From contig CAWDDF010000003.1 of the NCBI GenBank assembly GCA_963801035.1, forward strand, positions 814,448-878,447: a stretch of 64,000 nucleotides of DNA, given 5' to 3'. This stretch comes from JACCZX01 sp963801035 (lineage in GTDB: Bacteria; Pseudomonadota; Gammaproteobacteria; Burkholderiales; Burkholderiaceae_F). Of the stretch, positions 54,011-63,120 are shown piece after piece. Position numbers and translations under genes: made by a program. The notes under the pieces are model-generated. The model did no database searches. It was not told the origin of the DNA and saw only the letters and a list, made by a program, of their open reading frames with translations. Position 1 is the first letter of the stretch, and every line of letters begins with the position of its first letter.

Positions 54011-54101
54011 CGCATGATGTCCGCTTCTGGCCGAAAGCGGTCGTTAGTGTCACGCTTCTTTCGCAGGGTGCGGCGAAGCGACCCTCCTCCACGCGCCGCG
54101 G

Positions 54102-54345
54102 TTACTGCGGAATATTCGAAGCCTTCACCACCGGTTCCCACGTCGCGCGATAGGCGGCGATCATCTTCGCGGTGGCTTCGGGTCGGCTACGACCGGCTCC
54201 ATGTTCGCTTTGCGAAACTTCTTCTGCATTTCCTTCGACCTCATGATCGTTTCACTCGCGCTGCCTAATTCGCGCACACGCGCCGCAGGCATCGAGGCCG
54301 GTGCGAAGAACGCATTCCAGCCGTCGGCGACGACATCGAGCCCCG
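54102..54345 (-). pseudogene. Fragment of a TctC/Bug binding-protein gene (3' end only)
   Basis: This minus-strand stretch corresponds to the last ~80 codons of the TctC gene at 26284-27255. It reads LDVVADGWNAFFAPASMPAA, RVRELGSASETIMRSKEMQK and KFRKANMEPVV. A missing base near 54185 shifts the frame, and AAYRATWEPVV with a stop at 54102-54104 follows. The nucleotide match to 26284-26530 is high by eye. No start or N-terminal domain remains. It is a duplicated and truncated relic; the rest of the 53982-54405 spacer has no gene. Confidence 0.8.
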
Positions 54346-54405
54346 TTTCACCGAGATAGTTCGTTGCCGCCATTGGCCAGCCTTAGCGGGTGTCAGTGAA
54401 TAAAC

Positions 54406-55281
54406 ATGAATAGCCCGATCGCACTTTTCGCAATCGCCACGCTGATCTGGGGCTCGACCTGGCTCGCGATTACGTTCCAGCTTGGGGTTGTGGAGCCGGA
54501 GGTCTCTGTTGTCTATCGCTTCGCGCTGGCTGCCGTAATCCTCTTCGTCTGGTGCGCGGTGCGCGGGCAGCGTCTGCGGTTCCAACCCGGAACTCATGCC
54601 TGGCTTGCGCTGCAAGGTTCGACCCTGTTTGGGCTGAACTACGTGGGCGTCTATCTCGCCGAGCGATATGTCGCCTCGGGTCTTGTAGCCGTCGCCTTTT
54701 CGACGCTCGTGTTCATCGTGCCGATTTTGTCGCGGCTTGCGTTTAGTACTCCAGTGCCGTCTCGTGTCGCACTGGGCGCCGTGATTGGCGTATGCGGAGT
54801 TGCGTCGCTGTTCCTGCCGGAGCTTCGCGCCGCTGCAGTGGGCGGAACCGCCGCGCTGGGCGTCGCGTTCGCGCTCGGTTCAACCGTCATCGCAGCCATC
54901 GGCAACCTAGTCACCGTTCGCTTGCAGAGTGACAGCGTACCGACGATAAGCGGCACGGCATGGGGCATGAGCTACGGCGCGCTGACGGCGGCAGCTATTG
55001 CGTGGATTGGCGGTTCAGCTTGGACGTTCGACTGGGGCTTTGCCTACGTTAGCTCGCTTGTATACCTGTCGGTGTTCGGCAGCATCGTTGCATTCGTTGC
55101 CTATTTCAAGCTGATCAAACACGTGGGTGCGAATCGCGCGAGCTTCACTGCCGTCGCGATCCCGGTGGTGGCAATGGCACTGAGCACGGTATTCGAAGGT
55201 TACCAATGGACAAGTACAGCTGCCCTCGGAGCCGCCCTCGCACTCGCTGGAAATTATTTAGCGCTCACGGCCAAACGCTGA
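54406..55281 (+). CDS. EamA/DMT-family transporter
   Basis: 291 residues with ten predicted TM helices in two EamA halves. The first starts PIALFAIATLIWGSTWLAIT, with the conserved WGSTW. The second is around AWGMSYGALTAAAIAWIGGS and VYLSVFGSIVAFVAYFKLIK. The C-terminus VGANRASFTAVAIPVVAMAL is the family's second-half signature. It is an inner-membrane metabolite exporter of unknown substrate. ATG 54406 is used; the 3' end of the gene is intact. It lies inside the repeat-bounded segment. Confidence 0.9.
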   Translation: MNSPIALFAIATLIWGSTWLAITFQLGVVEPEVSVVYRFALAAVILFVWCAVRGQRLRFQPGTHAWLALQGSTLFGLNYVGVYLAERYVASGLVAVAFSTLVFIVPILSRLAFSTPVPSRVALGAVIGVCGVASLFLPELRAAAVGGTAALGVAFALGSTVIAAIGNLVTVRLQSDSVPTISGTAWGMSYGALTAAAIAWIGGSAWTFDWGFAYVSSLVYLSVFGSIVAFVAYFKLIKHVGANRASFTAVAIPVVAMALSTVFEGYQWTSTAALGAALALAGNYLALTAKR

Positions 55282-55372
55282 CGGCGGACCAACAGAACTG
55301 TCTGCTGCGCATGATCGACAAGTGGCGCTCAGTGGCCGGCCCACACCGGGCGCTCGATGGAGAGGTTAGGCG

Positions 55373-55861
55373 TCATCGGGCCGAGATCGGTGCTATGCAA
55401 GGAAGCGCTAATTCCGCAAGGTCGTAATCACTCACGCCTTGCTCTCCAAGAACGCTCTTACGCATTTCGACAAACATAGCTAAATCGAGCTTCCATGTGT
55501 CAGCACATGGCGCTGTAAGGCGCCCGAGGGCACGAGAGTACTCGGCGATGGCGTGGACAACGCCCGGATCCCCATATATTGCGATCCTTCGGAGCGACGC
55601 GCCACCCTGCACTTCGAACTCAACTTGAAGTTGACACAGCTTGTCTGTTTCCAGCTTGCAAGACAACTCCCGTCTTGAAACTCGATCCTTGTCGATCGCT
55701 GAGACGAAACCAACATAGGCTTCCTTCTTCTGATCGGTAAGAGTCTTTTCGCGCTCCGACCGGGCTGTGAAATAGTAGGTGAACGCAGCCGTGCAAGCTG
55801 CCACGATGATGGTCACAGCAAGGGTGAGAATGGGATTGGTGGCTTCCTTCTTGTCGAACAT
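55373..55861 (-). CDS. Single-pass membrane protein of unknown function
   Basis: 162 residues from ATG 55861, with AAGGAG 9 bases upstream. A longer in-frame version to 55990 is less likely. One N-terminal TM helix (ILTLAVTIIVAACTAAFTYYF) is followed by a charged helical region (SEREKTLTDQKKEAYVGFVS) and a domain with several Cys: RRELSCKLETDKLCQLQVEF, APCADTWKL and ALPCIAPIS. The layout (TM then REKxxxxKKxAY) is like many small bacterial proteins with a short membrane anchor. No family name is recognised. It converges with the EamA gene. Confidence 0.65.
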   Translation of the reverse strand: MFDKKEATNPILTLAVTIIVAACTAAFTYYFTARSEREKTLTDQKKEAYVGFVSAIDKDRVSRRELSCKLETDKLCQLQVEFEVQGGASLRRIAIYGDPGVVHAIAEYSRALGRLTAPCADTWKLDLAMFVEMRKSVLGEQGVSDYDLAELALPCIAPISAR

Positions 55862-56023
55862 GCTTGAGGCTCCTTGATTACGCCTAAGGTTCGAGGTAAC
55901 CGGCATGCCATGGCGGATCCGCTTGACCGAAAGGTTAGGCCTCACCGGACTGCGGACACTGGAATCGGATTGGTGCTGAGATGCCAACAAACCAAGGAAA
56001 TGTGGCTCTTCGGAATGGCACGT

Positions 56024-56275
56024 TCACGCTGCGGTGCCTGCGGAGAGCATACGACGCTCCGCCAAAAGGTTGGCCCCTCGCTGGGAGACGGAAACCATTG
56101 CCTCGTGTCCATGGACGTGGATGTGTTCAAGCAACCCCTGCTCATTGGCCATCTCCCAAACTGGGAGCCGGGGACATGAAGTTCGCCACACATCGATGAC
56201 CTCTCGGTAAGGACGGGGCTCAGTACCGACCCACTCCAGCAGATCGAGCACCAGTGAACCTATGGGATCGCTCAT
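56024..56275 (-). CDS. Small conserved winged-helix-like protein
   Basis: 83 residues. ATG 56275 has an excellent ribosome site (GGAGGTGT, 5 bases upstream). The sequence IGSLVLDLLEWVGTEPRPYR, then EVIDVWRTSCPRLPVWEMAN and VSVSQRGANLLAERR suggests a three-helix winged fold: helix-helix-turn with a wing at HIHVHGHEAMVSVS. I recall similar short proteins in Burkholderiales without known function. There is no signal peptide. It stands alone, 89 bases before the right repeat. Confidence 0.65.
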   Translation of the reverse strand: MSDPIGSLVLDLLEWVGTEPRPYREVIDVWRTSCPRLPVWEMANEQGLLEHIHVHGHEAMVSVSQRGANLLAERRMLSAGTAA

Positions 56276-56364
56276 CGGACACCTCCGAGTGGATGGCGCC
56301 AGTATGCGCCTGGCTTTTGAGCCGCGCAGCTGGCGTTGTCACCGTGTCACTGCCGAGTAAGAAC

Positions 56365-56421
56365 CGATCCGGCATATCCGTTCGAGGAACGACGGTCCTA
56401 GGATCTCTGACTCTTGGGCAG
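56365..56421. repeat. Right copy of degenerate direct repeat (AKR 3' trace plus MFS 3' end)
   Basis: CGATCCGGCATATCCGTTCG followed by AGGAACGACGGTCCTAGG matches the aldo-keto reductase 3' end at 48898. It then runs into the intact 3' end of the MFS gene. About ten substitutions and one gap separate it from the left copy. Confidence 0.6.
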
Positions 56422-57603
56422 AAACGCGGCCACGACGCCCAGCAGCGGCAGATACGCAATCGCCTGGTAAACGTATTCAATGCTGGTTCGATCCGCGAGC
56501 ACGCCCAGCAGTGCGGCACCCAGGCCGCCCATGCCGAATGCAAATCCGAAGAACAGACCCGAGACCATTCCCACCTTGCCGGGGATGAGCTCCTGCGCAT
56601 AGACCAGGATCGCTGAAAAGGCGGATGACAACAGCAATCCGATCACGATCGTGAGCGTCGTGGTCCAAAACAGATCTACGTGCGGTAGCAGCAGCGCAAA
56701 GGGCGCCACGCCGAGAATCGAAACCCAGATGACTGGCTTGCGTCCGATGCGGTCGCCGACCGGACCGCCGACGAGCGTGCCGATGGCCGATGCGAACAGG
56801 AAGATGAACAGATGCACCTGTGCGCTCTGCACCGACAGCCCGAACTTCTCGATCAAATAGAAGGTGTAGAAGCTGCCGAGCCCGGCGACGTAGAAGTACT
56901 TCGAGAAGATCAGCACGAGCAACACGCCAATCGCAAGCAGCACGACCTTGCGCGAGTACAGCGGCACCGCTTCGACTCGCTTGCGGCCGGCTGCGACGGC
57001 GACATGCTGCACGCTATACCAGCGGCTCACCTGCAGCAGCAGGACGATGGCGACCAACACCACGAGTCCGAACCAAGCGATGCTGCTCTGCCCGAATGGC
57101 ACGATCACCGCGGCGGCAAGCAACGGGCCGATGGCGCTGCCTGTATTGCCGCCGACCTGAAACACCGACTGCGCGAGTCCGTGCTGACCGCCCGACGCGA
57201 GACGAGCAATGCGCGATGACTCGGGATGGAAGACCGCCGAGCCCAGACCGACCAGCGCTGCAGCGAGCAGCAGCATTCCATAGGTGGACGCGTACGCCAG
57301 CAGGATCAGCCCGCATAACGTAGACGCCATTCCGAACGGCAGCGAATAAGGCTGAGGACGACGGTCGGTGTAAAGACCGATCAGAGGCTGAAGAAGCGAA
57401 GCGGTTAACTGAAAAGTGAGAGTGATGAGCCCGATCTGGCCGAAGCTCAGGTGGAAATCACCTTTCAAGATCGGATACATCGCCAGGATCAGCGACTGCA
57501 TCATGTCGTTGATCATGTGCGAGGCGCTTAGCGCGCCTAACACTTTGTAGGCCGCTTTGGGCTGCGCAATGGGCGGCGTCGCCGCGGTGGCGGAAATGGA
57601 CAT
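56398..57603 (-). CDS. fsr: MFS transporter, fosmidomycin-resistance (Fsr) type
   Basis: 401 residues with 12 predicted TM helices. Family signatures include LGALSASHMINDMMQSLILA, LKGDFHLSFGQIGLITLTFQ, PLIGLYTDRRPQPYSLPFG, SAVFHPESSRIARLASGGQ (the conserved FHPE) and GDRIGRKPVIWVSILG (the second MFS loop). It is an inner-membrane efflux pump whose relatives export fosmidomycin and other small molecules. The start is ATG 57603. The 3' end is intact and is copied in part at 49463-49531. It is convergent with the aldo-keto reductase across the repeat-bounded segment. Confidence 0.92.
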   Translation of the reverse strand: MSISATAATPPIAQPKAAYKVLGALSASHMINDMMQSLILAMYPILKGDFHLSFGQIGLITLTFQLTASLLQPLIGLYTDRRPQPYSLPFGMASTLCGLILLAYASTYGMLLLAAALVGLGSAVFHPESSRIARLASGGQHGLAQSVFQVGGNTGSAIGPLLAAAVIVPFGQSSIAWFGLVVLVAIVLLLQVSRWYSVQHVAVAAGRKRVEAVPLYSRKVVLLAIGVLLVLIFSKYFYVAGLGSFYTFYLIEKFGLSVQSAQVHLFIFLFASAIGTLVGGPVGDRIGRKPVIWVSILGVAPFALLLPHVDLFWTTTLTIVIGLLLSSAFSAILVYAQELIPGKVGMVSGLFFGFAFGMGGLGAALLGVLADRTSIEYVYQAIAYLPLLGVVAAFLPKSQRS

Positions 57604-57854
57604 GGCGATGTGTGTGTTGCCGGTGAAGCACGGCCCGTCGTGCGGTGGTCGAGTGCGCTACGTGCCTGCTACGCGGCGCGTCAAATAGTAGCAATGGGTG
57701 TGCGATTACAGAAGCGCGGCGGCTCACGACAGAATGGTTTCTAAGTCAGCATCGACGGGACGTCAGGTCTCATATCGGGAATATGCGACCTCGCCGTTAA
57801 CGCAGCGCGCGGCGTCCATCCACCCGTTGGACAGCGGCGGAATCGGACTATGAC

Positions 57855-58155
57855 TTACGCCGCATAAACGGCCGCAGCGCTGCCAAGAAACCAGAGTAGG
57901 TTGCCTGCAATTACGACCCAGACGCTAGATCGCGATAAGTTGTCGCGCGCGGCGACTGACGCCGCCAACGCGGCCACAGGAAACAAGCTCAACCCCACGT
58001 ATTCGAGTAACAGTCTTGGCAACGCGAACAGTGGTGCGAGCACATCTGAACCTAAAAGAGAGCAGCAATCCAATCGCGACGCAGCTCGCCGCATTGACAT
58101 TCAGCACACGACGCAGAAACGTTAAGCGGTCGATTGGAGCGGCGATAGTCGTCAT
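57855..58155 (-). pseudogene. Small multi-pass membrane protein, frame broken near 58035
   Basis: From ATG 58155: TTIAAPIDRLTFLRRVLNVN, then AASCVAIGLLLSF. There the frame is lost in TTTTAGG. One base off, GSDVLAPLFALPRLLLEYVG continues with LSLFPVAALAASVAARDNLS and VWVVIAGNLLWFLGSAAAVY, to a stop at 57855. Joined, it is a ~99-residue protein with three or four TM helices, a common size for small integral membrane proteins near YafY-type regulators. A single extra base explains the break. Function is unknown. Confidence 0.6.
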
Positions 58156-58169
58156 GTGCGCGTCCAGCC

Positions 58170-58421
58170 TTATCGCCGTGGCGCCGTCGCCGACCCGTGC
58201 TCGCGATCCGTGTCCATGCGCGTGCATGGTTGGCAGCATGCCCTTTCGATGCCGCCGCAGATGAAGTTTCGGGTCGTCGCGGCTACAAGCGCCCGACTCT
58301 TTCCGCCATCTGCCGCTGTCTGCATCTCGTAATTGGCAAGCAACGCAATGCCGGCCACTTCAGCGAACGTCGCCAAAATCGCGAGAATCATGGCGGCGAT
58401 GCGAACGGTGACTCGATTCAT
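58170..58421 (-). CDS. Small protein with one N-terminal TM helix
   Basis: 83 residues from ATG 58421, with TAGGAG 7 bases upstream. The N-terminal helix (AAMILAILATFAEVAGIALL) is a TM segment or an uncleaved signal. The rest is short and has a Cys cluster (FICGGIERACCQPC). The C-terminal part may be out of frame, since the neighbouring gene has a frameshift. It is divergent from the WYL regulator (start 58511), whose target it may be. No family is recognised. Confidence 0.5.
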   Translation of the reverse strand: MNRVTVRIAAMILAILATFAEVAGIALLANYEMQTAADGGKSRALVAATTRNFICGGIERACCQPCTRMDTDREHGSATAPRR

Positions 58422-58510
58422 CGTGGCTCCTACATCAACGATTCAGCACAGCGAAGCATGAGCCTTTAAAGCTGCCAAGGTATGGCACGATTTAATGGCA
58501 AACTTATTCC

Positions 58511-59473
58511 ATGCGTGCGAGCCGCTTGCTGTCGATCCTTCTGCTGCTGCAGACTCGAGGCCGCATGAGCGCCCAGGCGCTTGCGACTGAGGTCGAGGCT
58601 TCGGTTCGTACCGTCTTCCGCGATGTCGATCAATTGAGCGCAGCCGGTGTCCCCGTGTGGGCAGAACGCGGCCGGAATGGCGGCTTCCAGTTGCAGGACG
58701 GCTGGCGCACGAAGCTCACCGGGCTGACGAACGAAGAAGCCAGTGCGATCTTCTTGGCAGGATTACCGGGCCCGGCTGCCGAGCTGGGGCTCGGAGAAGC
58801 GATGACATCAGCCCAGCTCAAGCTGCTGGCCGCGCTGCCGTCAGACTGGCAAGCCAGTGCTCATCGTGTGGGTTCGCGATTTCACTTGGATCCGATCGAT
58901 TGGTTTCGAAGCGCCGAGCCAGCCGAACAGCTGCGGCCCGTCGCTGAAGCCGTGTGGCAAGAGCGCCGCCTGAAGATTCGCTACAAAAGCTGGACTCGTG
59001 TATCGGATCGAGTTGTAGATCCGTTGGGTCTCGTGTTGAAGGCAGGCACGTGGTACATGGTTGCTCGCGCCGAGCGAGACGTCCGTACCTTTCGGCTTTC
59101 GAGCATTCAGACTCTCGAAACACTCGGTGCGCGCTTTACTCGTCCCCGTAAATTTGATTTGGCCAAGTACTGGAGCGCATCAACGCAGCGATTTCAAGTC
59201 AGTATTTTTCGAGCCAAGGCGCAACTGCGCATTTCGCCACTGGGCCTGAAACGACTTCAATGGTTGAACTCGAACGTGGCGGCCGCCGCTCGCACCGCGT
59301 CGCCGCCCGAGGCGGACGGCTGGATGCGTGTGACGATCCCGATTGAATCCGTGGACGATGCAGCGCGCGAGCTGCTGAAGCTTGGAGCCGAAACAGAAGT
59401 GCTTGATCCTCCAGAGCTGCGTGATCTGCTGAAGGGCACGGCAGAACAGCTCGCAGCGATCTATCGTCGATAA
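58511..59473 (+). CDS. YafY-type HTH/WYL-domain transcriptional regulator
   Basis: 320 residues. The N-terminal HTH_11 (RLLSILLLLQTRGRMSAQAL, ATEVEASVRTVFRDVDQLSA) binds DNA. The hinge GVPVWAERGRNGGFQLQDGW is typical of YafY proteins. The central WYL domain (RRLKIRYKSWTRVSDRVVDP, KAGTWYMVARAERDVRTFRL) may sense a ligand or nucleic acid. The C-terminal WCX extension ends in DLLKGTAEQLAAIYRR. Such regulators usually control a divergent gene; here that is the small TM protein at 58421 and the frameshifted membrane gene beyond it. The start is ATG 58511. Confidence 0.9.
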   Translation: MRASRLLSILLLLQTRGRMSAQALATEVEASVRTVFRDVDQLSAAGVPVWAERGRNGGFQLQDGWRTKLTGLTNEEASAIFLAGLPGPAAELGLGEAMTSAQLKLLAALPSDWQASAHRVGSRFHLDPIDWFRSAEPAEQLRPVAEAVWQERRLKIRYKSWTRVSDRVVDPLGLVLKAGTWYMVARAERDVRTFRLSSIQTLETLGARFTRPRKFDLAKYWSASTQRFQVSIFRAKAQLRISPLGLKRLQWLNSNVAAAARTASPPEADGWMRVTIPIESVDDAARELLKLGAETEVLDPPELRDLLKGTAEQLAAIYRR

Positions 59474-59706
59474 CGGCGCACCTTAGCGAAACAACGGATC
59501 GATCCCGCACGCTGCTGTCATCAACGTTACGGCGATGGTCGTGTAATTACAGATGTAATCGCACAATCGATCGAATTGCGTGCAACGACCGAATGGCGCA
59601 GGCAAAATCAATTCACGCTGAAGATTGTGCCGTCTGGTGATCAGCCCCCAGATCACATTTGGCATACGAGAGAGTTGCCGAGCCGCGGGTGAAATTGCAC
59701 GCTCGC

Positions 59707-62700
59707 CTACATATTCCGTCGATACTGCCCGCCCACCTCAAACAGCGCATTCGTGATCTGCCCGAGCGAGCAGACGCGCACTGCGTCCATCAGCACTTCG
59801 AACACGTTGTTGTTATCGATCACCGCGCGCTGAAGCCTTTGCAGCATCTTCGGCGCTTGCTTCGCGTGGCGCTTCTGAAAATCCTCTAGCCGCTTCAGCT
59901 GGCTTTGCTTTTCTTCTTCGGTCGAGCGCTGCAGTTCTACGTGATCGGGCACGTGATCGCCGTTCGGATTTCTGAACGTGTTGACGCCGATGATCGGGTA
60001 TTCGCCGGTGTGCTTCAGGTGTTCGTAGTGCAGTGACTCTTCCTGGATCTTGCCGCGCTGGTAGCCGAGCTCCATCGCGCCGAGCACGCCGCCGCGCTCG
60101 CTGATCGATTCGAATTCCTTCAGCACCGCTTCTTCGACCAGCTCGGTCAGCTCGTCGACGATGAAGCTGCCCTGGTTCGGATTCTCGTTCTTCGCCAGGC
60201 CCCATTCGCGATTGATGATCATCTGGATCGCGACCGCGCGCCGCACCGATTCTCCGGTCGGCGTCGTGATCGCTTCGTCGAACGCGTTGGTGTGCAGGCT
60301 GTTGGCGTTGTCGTAGGTGGCGATCAGCGCCTGCAGCGTGGTGCGGATGTCGTTGAACTGGATTTCCTGCGCGTGCAGCGAGCGGCCGCTGGTCTGGCAG
60401 TGGTACTTCAGCTTCTGTGATCTTTCGTTGGCGCCGTACTTGTCGCGCATCGCCACCGCCCAGATGCGGCGCGCGACGCGGCCCATCACGGTGTACTCGG
60501 GGTCCATGCCGTTGCTGAAGAAGAAGCTCAGGTTCGGCGCGAAGTCGTCGATGTGCATGCCGCGCGCCAGATACGCCTCGACGAACGTGAAGCCGTTCGA
60601 CAGCGTGAATGCGAGCTGGCTGATCGGGTTCGCGCCGGCTTCGGCGATGTGATAGCCGCTGATGCTGACCGAGTAGAAGTTCTTCACGCTGTTGTGCACG
60701 AAGTACTGCTGAATGTCGCCCATCACCTTCAGCGAGAACTCGGTCGAGAAGATGCAGGTGTTCTGGCCCTGGTCTTCCTTCAGGATGTCGGCCTGCACGG
60801 TGCCGCGCACGTTCTCGAGGACCCAAGCTCTAATCTTTGCGGCCTCGTCGTCGGTCGGCTCGCGCTTGTTCTCTTCCTTGAACTTGTCGAGGTTCTGATC
60901 GATCGCGGTATTCATGAACATCGCGAGGATCGTCGGCGCCGGGCCGTTGATCGTCATCGAAACGGAAGTGTTCGGCGCGGTCAGGTCGAAGCCCGAGTAC
61001 AGCACCTTCATGTCGTCGAGCGTCGCGATGCTGACGCCGCTGTTGCCGACCTTGCCGTAGATGTCCGGCCGCGTCGCGGGGTCGTTGCCGTACAGCGTGA
61101 CGCTGTCGAACGCGGTCGACAGGCGCTTGGCCGGCATGCCTTCGCTCAGCAGCTTGAAGCGGGCATTGGTCTTGAACGGATCGCCTTCGCCGGCGAACAT
61201 GCGCGTCGGATCTTCGTTCTCGCGCTTGAACGCGAACACGCCGGCGGTGTACGGAAAACTTCCCGGAACGTTTTCGAGCAGAAGCCAGCGCAACAGCTCG
61301 CCGTGATCTTCGTATTTCGGCAGCGCGACCTTGCGGATCTTGCTGCCCGACAGCGACGTGTGCGTCAACGCGGTGCGCAGTTCGCGACCGCGAATCTTGA
61401 CGACGTACTCGTCGCCGGCGTACGCCTGCTGCATCTGCGGCCACATCTCGAGCAGCTTCTTGCTGCGCTTGTCGAGCGACGCCGCGCGTTGTTCAGCCAA
61501 ACGGTCAAGCGCTTCGGCAACGACCAGCGAGTCCATCGCCTTGCCGCCCGACTCCATGTTGAGCTGCCGCACGGCGCCGTGCTCGTGCGAGTCGCCCATC
61601 TTCAGCATTTCTTTGGACGCCTGCAGCTGCTGCACCTCGCGTGCGAGCCGCGCCTGCTTCAGCGCGTTGCGCTTGTAGCCACGCACCGTCTCGGAGATTT
61701 CTGCCAGATAGCGCACGCGATTCGGCGGCACGATCGGAACTTGATGCGTCGAATGACGCGTCTTCGCTTCCGGCAGCGTGCCATCACCTGTTTTCAGTCC
61801 GAGCTCTTTCAATTTCGGCAGGATCGCCTGATACAGCGCGGTGACGCCGTCGTCGTTGAAGCGCGCCGCCATCGTGCCGAACACCAGCATCTCGTTCGGC
61901 TTCTTGCTGAAGTCGCCCTTGTTGCGCTGGACCTGCTTGCTGACGTCGCGCAGCGCATCGGCTGCGCCCTTGCGATCGAACTTGTTGATCGCGACGAAAT
62001 CGGCGAAGTCGAGCATGTCGATCTTCTCGAGCTGGCTCGCGGCGCCGTATTCCGGCGTCATCACGTACAGCGTCGTGTCGACGTGCTGCACGATCGCGGC
62101 GTCGCCCTGCCCGATGCCCGACGTTTCGACGATCACCAGATCGAAGCCCGCGACCTTGCACGCCGCGATCGCGTCGGGCAGCGCCTGCGAGATTTCCTTG
62201 CCTGCTTCGCGCGTCGCGAGCGAGCGCATGTAGACCTTCGGGCCGTCGTGCCACGGATTGATCGCATTCATGCGGATGCGATCGCCGAGCAATGCGCCGC
62301 CGCTCTTGCGGCGCGACGGATCGATCGAGATCACCGCGATCTGCAGCTTGTCGCCCTGATCGAGGCGGATGCGGCGCACCAGCTCATCGCACAGGCTCGA
62401 CTTGCCGGCGCCGCCGGTGCCGGTGATGCCGAGCGTCGGCACCTTCGCGGTGTCGGCGGCCTTGTGCAGCGATTCGCGAAACTTGGGATCTGCTTCGCCT
62501 AGTTCCAACGCGGTGATCGCGCGCGCCAGAGCGCGCCAGCGCTTGGTCTGATCGTTGTCTTTCAGTGCGTCGAGCGACGTCGGCGCGAGCGGCGCCAGAT
62601 CGACGTCGCACTCGGCGACCATCGATCCGATCATTCCCTGCAATCCGAGCCGCTGCCCGTCCTCGGGCGAGAAGATGCGCGCGACGCCGTAGTCGTGCAG

Positions 62701-63054
62701 CTCCTTGATCTCGGGGCCGACGATGACGCCGCCGCCGCCGCCGTAGACGCGAATGTTCTCGCCGCCGCGCTCGCGCAGCAGATCGATCATGTACTTGAAG
62801 AACTCGACGTGCCCGCCCTGGTACGAGCTGATCGCGATGCCCTGCACGTCTTCCTGCAGCGCCGCGGTGACGACCTGCTCGACCGAGCGGTCGTGACCGA
62901 GATGGATCACTTCGGCGCCCATGCTCTGCAGAATGCGCCGCATGATGTTGATCGACGCGTCATGACCGTCGAACAGCGACGCCGCGGTGACGAAGCGCAC
63001 CTTGTGCGTCGGGCGATAGTTCGCGAGCTTCTTGATTTCGGAGAGGTCGGTCAT
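59707..63054 (-). CDS. icmF: Fused isobutyryl-CoA mutase (IcmF)
   Basis: 1115 residues combining three modules. Residues ~15-150 bind cobalamin (DGHDASINIMRRILQSMGAE, with the lower-axial His31). Residues ~200-420 are the MeaB-type G-protein chaperone (GITGTGGAGKSSLCDELVRR; SIDPSRRKSGGALLGDRIRM; VETSGIGQGD; NKFDRKGA). Residues ~550-1110 are the mutase barrel (PTRMFAGEGDPFKTNARFKL, TVQADILKEDQGQNTCIFST). The reaction interconverts isobutyryl-CoA and n-butyryl-CoA, or closely related acyl-CoAs, by adenosylcobalamin radical chemistry, and the G domain proofreads the cofactor. The single chain distinguishes it from split methylmalonyl-CoA mutases. The start is ATG 63054. Confidence 0.95.
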   Translation of the reverse strand: MTDLSEIKKLANYRPTHKVRFVTAASLFDGHDASINIMRRILQSMGAEVIHLGHDRSVEQVVTAALQEDVQGIAISSYQGGHVEFFKYMIDLLRERGGENIRVYGGGGGVIVGPEIKELHDYGVARIFSPEDGQRLGLQGMIGSMVAECDVDLAPLAPTSLDALKDNDQTKRWRALARAITALELGEADPKFRESLHKAADTAKVPTLGITGTGGAGKSSLCDELVRRIRLDQGDKLQIAVISIDPSRRKSGGALLGDRIRMNAINPWHDGPKVYMRSLATREAGKEISQALPDAIAACKVAGFDLVIVETSGIGQGDAAIVQHVDTTLYVMTPEYGAASQLEKIDMLDFADFVAINKFDRKGAADALRDVSKQVQRNKGDFSKKPNEMLVFGTMAARFNDDGVTALYQAILPKLKELGLKTGDGTLPEAKTRHSTHQVPIVPPNRVRYLAEISETVRGYKRNALKQARLAREVQQLQASKEMLKMGDSHEHGAVRQLNMESGGKAMDSLVVAEALDRLAEQRAASLDKRSKKLLEMWPQMQQAYAGDEYVVKIRGRELRTALTHTSLSGSKIRKVALPKYEDHGELLRWLLLENVPGSFPYTAGVFAFKRENEDPTRMFAGEGDPFKTNARFKLLSEGMPAKRLSTAFDSVTLYGNDPATRPDIYGKVGNSGVSIATLDDMKVLYSGFDLTAPNTSVSMTINGPAPTILAMFMNTAIDQNLDKFKEENKREPTDDEAAKIRAWVLENVRGTVQADILKEDQGQNTCIFSTEFSLKVMGDIQQYFVHNSVKNFYSVSISGYHIAEAGANPISQLAFTLSNGFTFVEAYLARGMHIDDFAPNLSFFFSNGMDPEYTVMGRVARRIWAVAMRDKYGANERSQKLKYHCQTSGRSLHAQEIQFNDIRTTLQALIATYDNANSLHTNAFDEAITTPTGESVRRAVAIQMIINREWGLAKNENPNQGSFIVDELTELVEEAVLKEFESISERGGVLGAMELGYQRGKIQEESLHYEHLKHTGEYPIIGVNTFRNPNGDHVPDHVELQRSTEEEKQSQLKRLEDFQKRHAKQAPKMLQRLQRAVIDNNNVFEVLMDAVRVCSLGQITNALFEVGGQYRRNM

Positions 63055-63120
63055 CGCAGTTTCGTCTCGACGTGCCCGGGGCAGCCTAGCCGAAAATCAT
63101 AGACTCACTTGCGAACCGTC

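Noticed and set aside
51822..54092. Long minus-strand open frame opposite the TPR gene
   Set aside because: It is antisense to well-supported protein sequence, very rich in Arg, Leu and His, and has no recognisable domain: a GC-driven shadow.
60553..62502. Long plus-strand open frame opposite icmF
   Set aside because: icmF is unmistakable on the other strand; this frame is Arg/His-rich with no family features.
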